Virus record (IMG/VR): IMGVR_UViG_3300042890_001252
Coordinates: 1-31,104 of that record
Strand: one strand, 5' to 3'
Source of the DNA: a virus
Length of the DNA: 31,104 bases
The notes below the pieces were generated by a model. It made no database searches and had not been told where the DNA came from. It saw only the letters and a program-made list of their open reading frames with translations. The position numbers and the translations under genes are program-made. Below are positions 29,942 through 31,104 of this stretch, in pieces (the stretch's first letter is position 1; each line of letters begins with the position of its first letter).

Positions 29942-30631
29942 CTATGCGGCTTCAGCGGCTTCCGGCGGCGTCAAAAATGTGCCGGTGAAAGTCGCGCCCG
30001 CATAGGCGCTCATGCGGTAAGGCATGATCACGGCGATGCAGTCGGTGCGCGGCTCGTGAAGGTCGGCGAACGGGAAGGTCACTAGCGCCGGATTTTCGCC
30101 GTTCTGGTGCAGCGTGAAGAATTGCGCTTCGTCTTTCTTGCCGCCACGCAGCGCCTTGGCCATGTTGCCCAGCGCGGCGATGTATTGCGGCTGATAGTGC
30201 GCAGCGGTGAGCGTTTCCGGCGGCGTCGGCACAGGCCGTTGCCAGTCGGGAAAGCTGCCGTCGATAGGCGTGAACGCGATGCGCCCGTTGCCGTAGAATA
30301 TCCACCACAGGCCGTTCGGGTCGCGTTCGATCAGCATGGTCTCAGCGTTGGTGCGCCCAGCGGCTTTGATGGCTTGTGCGATGGCGTCCGATGGCACAAT
30401 CACGCCCGGCAGACTGTGCTCGTGCGTGTCAAATGCCGGTCGATCAGTTGCCAGCTTGATGGCGTCGGCGCAGCGCGCGGCGAACATGATATGCCCATTG
30501 GTGGCGGCGATGTATCCGCGCCCGTCGAGAAACACGCCCTTGAGATAGTAGCGCGTCTCTTCCTTCGATACGGCTTGCAGCGCGGCTTCCATGTGGGCGG
30601 CGTTGACGGTGATGGCGTTTGCAGTTGTCAT
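29942..30631 (-). CDS. Sliding-clamp-like protein (DnaN-related, two-domain size)
   Basis: A 229-aa protein with DnaN-like features: an N-terminal helix (AAHMEAALQAVSK) and KEETRYYLKGVFLDGRGYIAATNGHIMFAAR, where the clamp pattern 'L.G.......ATDGHRLA' is visible as ATNGHIMFA. It continues with VIVPSDAIAQAIKAAG, an IAFTPIDGSFPDWQRPVP segment matching the 'IDG.FPDY..V.P' clamp motif, and a C-terminal part ending near MPYRM. At 229 residues it is far shorter than bacterial three-domain clamps (about 366) but equals two-domain clamps such as T4 gp45. It would tether the phage PolA to DNA. Trimer formation is inference. AAGGAG lies 7 bp before the ATG. Confidence 0.85.
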   Translation of the reverse strand: MTTANAITVNAAHMEAALQAVSKEETRYYLKGVFLDGRGYIAATNGHIMFAARCADAIKLATDRPAFDTHEHSLPGVIVPSDAIAQAIKAAGRTNAETMLIERDPNGLWWIFYGNGRIAFTPIDGSFPDWQRPVPTPPETLTAAHYQPQYIAALGNMAKALRGGKKDEAQFFTLHQNGENPALVTFPFADLHEPRTDCIAVIMPYRMSAYAGATFTGTFLTPPEAAEAA

Positions 30632-30635
30632 TGTC

Positions 30636-30652
30636 TTTGCTCCTTAGTGTGG
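30636..30652 (-). repeat. 17-bp leader repeat, copy 1
   Basis: On the minus strand CCACACTAAGGAGCAAA, identical to 31021-31037. It contains the ribosome binding site AAGGAG of the clamp-like gene. Confidence 0.9.
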
Positions 30653-30658
30653 TTTGCG

Positions 30659-30678
30659 ATTGAGGGCTTGCCTTCAAT
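30659..30678 (-). other. Short hairpin between two minus-strand genes
   Basis: ATTGAGGG (30659-30666) pairs with CCTTCAAT (30671-30678), 8 bp with one G-T position around a CTTG loop. It overlaps the stop of the 113-aa gene and precedes the clamp leader. No T-run; probably a weak structural element. Confidence 0.45.
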
Positions 30679-31015
30679 CAATGGGGAAGTCAACCTTCAA
30701 TTTGCCCCAATAGTTTCCGACAGCCCATTCGGCTTCAATGTCGCTCATGACGCTGTCGGCGGCTTGCTGTCGATCAGCGGGCGCGAAAATGCCGTGCCAT
30801 GTATCGCTCGGCCCGCAGTGATCTTTCACATATTCGCGCGCGGCCATTTCGACGGGTTGAAGCATCCCCTTGCGCGCCAGCGTCGGGCAATATGTGCCTT
30901 TGGCAATCCGGCGCTCATAGTTGCGCGCGATATGCTCCACCGCGCGCCACGCGCGGGCGCAGTTGGCAGTGTAGAGTGCTAATTCGCGCGCGGCATCGGT
31001 CATCGTGTCGGTCAT
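30674..31015 (-). CDS. Hypothetical protein, 113 aa
   Basis: A helical N-terminal two-thirds (AARELALYTANCARAWRAVE, then HIARNYERRIAKGTYC) and a C-terminal part with HGIFAPADRQQAADSVMSD and GNYWGKLKVDFPID. The start at 31015 is fixed by AAGGAG 8 bp upstream within the 17-bp leader repeat; an in-frame ATG 66 bp earlier overlaps another gene. No family recognised. It is transcribed with the clamp-like gene. Confidence 0.75.
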   Translation of the reverse strand: MTDTMTDAARELALYTANCARAWRAVEHIARNYERRIAKGTYCPTLARKGMLQPVEMAAREYVKDHCGPSDTWHGIFAPADRQQAADSVMSDIEAEWAVGNYWGKLKVDFPID

Positions 31016-31020
31016 GGTGT

Positions 31021-31037
31021 TTTGCTCCTTAGTGTGG
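31021..31037 (-). repeat. 17-bp leader repeat, copy 2
   Basis: Identical on the minus strand to copy 1 (CCACACTAAGGAGCAAA), upstream of the 113-aa gene and carrying its ribosome binding site. Confidence 0.9.
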
Positions 31038-31043
31038 GGTTGA

Positions 31044-31104
31044 TCAGCGCTTATAGTCGCCGCGCTCCACGGCGTCGGCAATCTGGCGCAGTCCGTGCGA
31101 GCGG
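31044..31104 (-). CDS. C-terminal fragment of a gene cut by window edge
   Basis: The last 19 codons of a minus-strand frame (RSHGLRQIADAVERGDYKR, then TGA at 31044-31046) run off the right edge. Strong G/C third-position bias and position just upstream of the next gene's binding site support a real gene. Identity cannot be judged from this fragment. Confidence 0.55.
   Translation of the reverse strand, partial: RSHGLRQIADAVERGDYKR

Noticed and set aside
1-31104. CRISPR array, insertion sequence or attachment site
   Set aside because: No regularly spaced repeats, transposase, integrase or terminal inverted repeats were seen; the only direct repeats are the 14-, 17- and 23-bp pairs and two in-gene tandem repeats.

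Overview
This window is part of the genome of a short-tailed (podovirus-type) double-stranded DNA bacteriophage. The evidence is a near-complete P22-type virion module: portal, scaffold, P22-fold coat protein, gp4- and gp10-like tail accessory factors, and a p32-type DNA-ejection protein followed by two more putative ejection proteins. GC content is high, codons are biased to G/C in the third position, and genes overlap tightly. Together these suggest a GC-rich proteobacterial host, possibly an alphaproteobacterium; that is inference, because no host-specific gene is visible. No integrase, repressor, tRNA or phage RNA polymerase was recognised. The terminase is probably just left of the window, since the portal frame is open at base 1.

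Layout. (1) Bases 1-19299, plus strand: late genes. Portal, a small accessory protein and a head-fibre/adhesin cluster (2522-4999) come first. Then scaffold, coat, two small putative decoration proteins and a 71-aa protein (5086-8276). Tail factors gp4-like and gp10-like and four or five fibre/appendage proteins follow (8280-12875), then a GNAT-fold protein, three putative ejection proteins (12875-18481) and a lysis cassette of XhlA-like protein, CHAP/NlpC-like endolysin and a 2-TM protein (18481-19299). (2) Bases 19264-21523, minus strand: DUF3310, a 63-aa protein, an SNF2-family helicase, a VRR-NUC nuclease and a mini P-loop protein. (3) Bases 21645-28075, plus strand, divergent from (2): a DUF2800 RecB/Cas4-like nuclease, an Acb2/Tad1-like candidate anti-CBASS protein, a conserved possible ssDNA-binding protein, family A DNA polymerase and a primase-SF3 helicase, closed by a clear intrinsic terminator at 28105-28144. 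(4) Bases 28146-31104, minus strand, convergent on (3): a 229-aa sliding-clamp-like protein and a run of small, mostly unknown genes, including two very short candidates of 30 and 21 aa. The best promoter in the window (28397-28424) drives a single 64-aa protein.

How it works together. Modules 2-4 would replicate the genome with a phage-encoded PolA, a primase-helicase, a PCNA/gp45-sized clamp and recombination nucleases. Module 1 would build the particle, eject DNA and lyse the cell. The most interesting region is the Acb2/Tad1-like gene. It sits in a 253-bp cassette bounded by a perfect 23-bp direct repeat that duplicates the end of the preceding gene plus its downstream ribosome binding site, which looks like a recent acquisition of an anti-defence gene. 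Other points of interest are a short foreign-looking codon patch in the polymerase, a series of tetraloop hairpins around the decoration genes, and an mRNA predicted to begin with a stem-loop.
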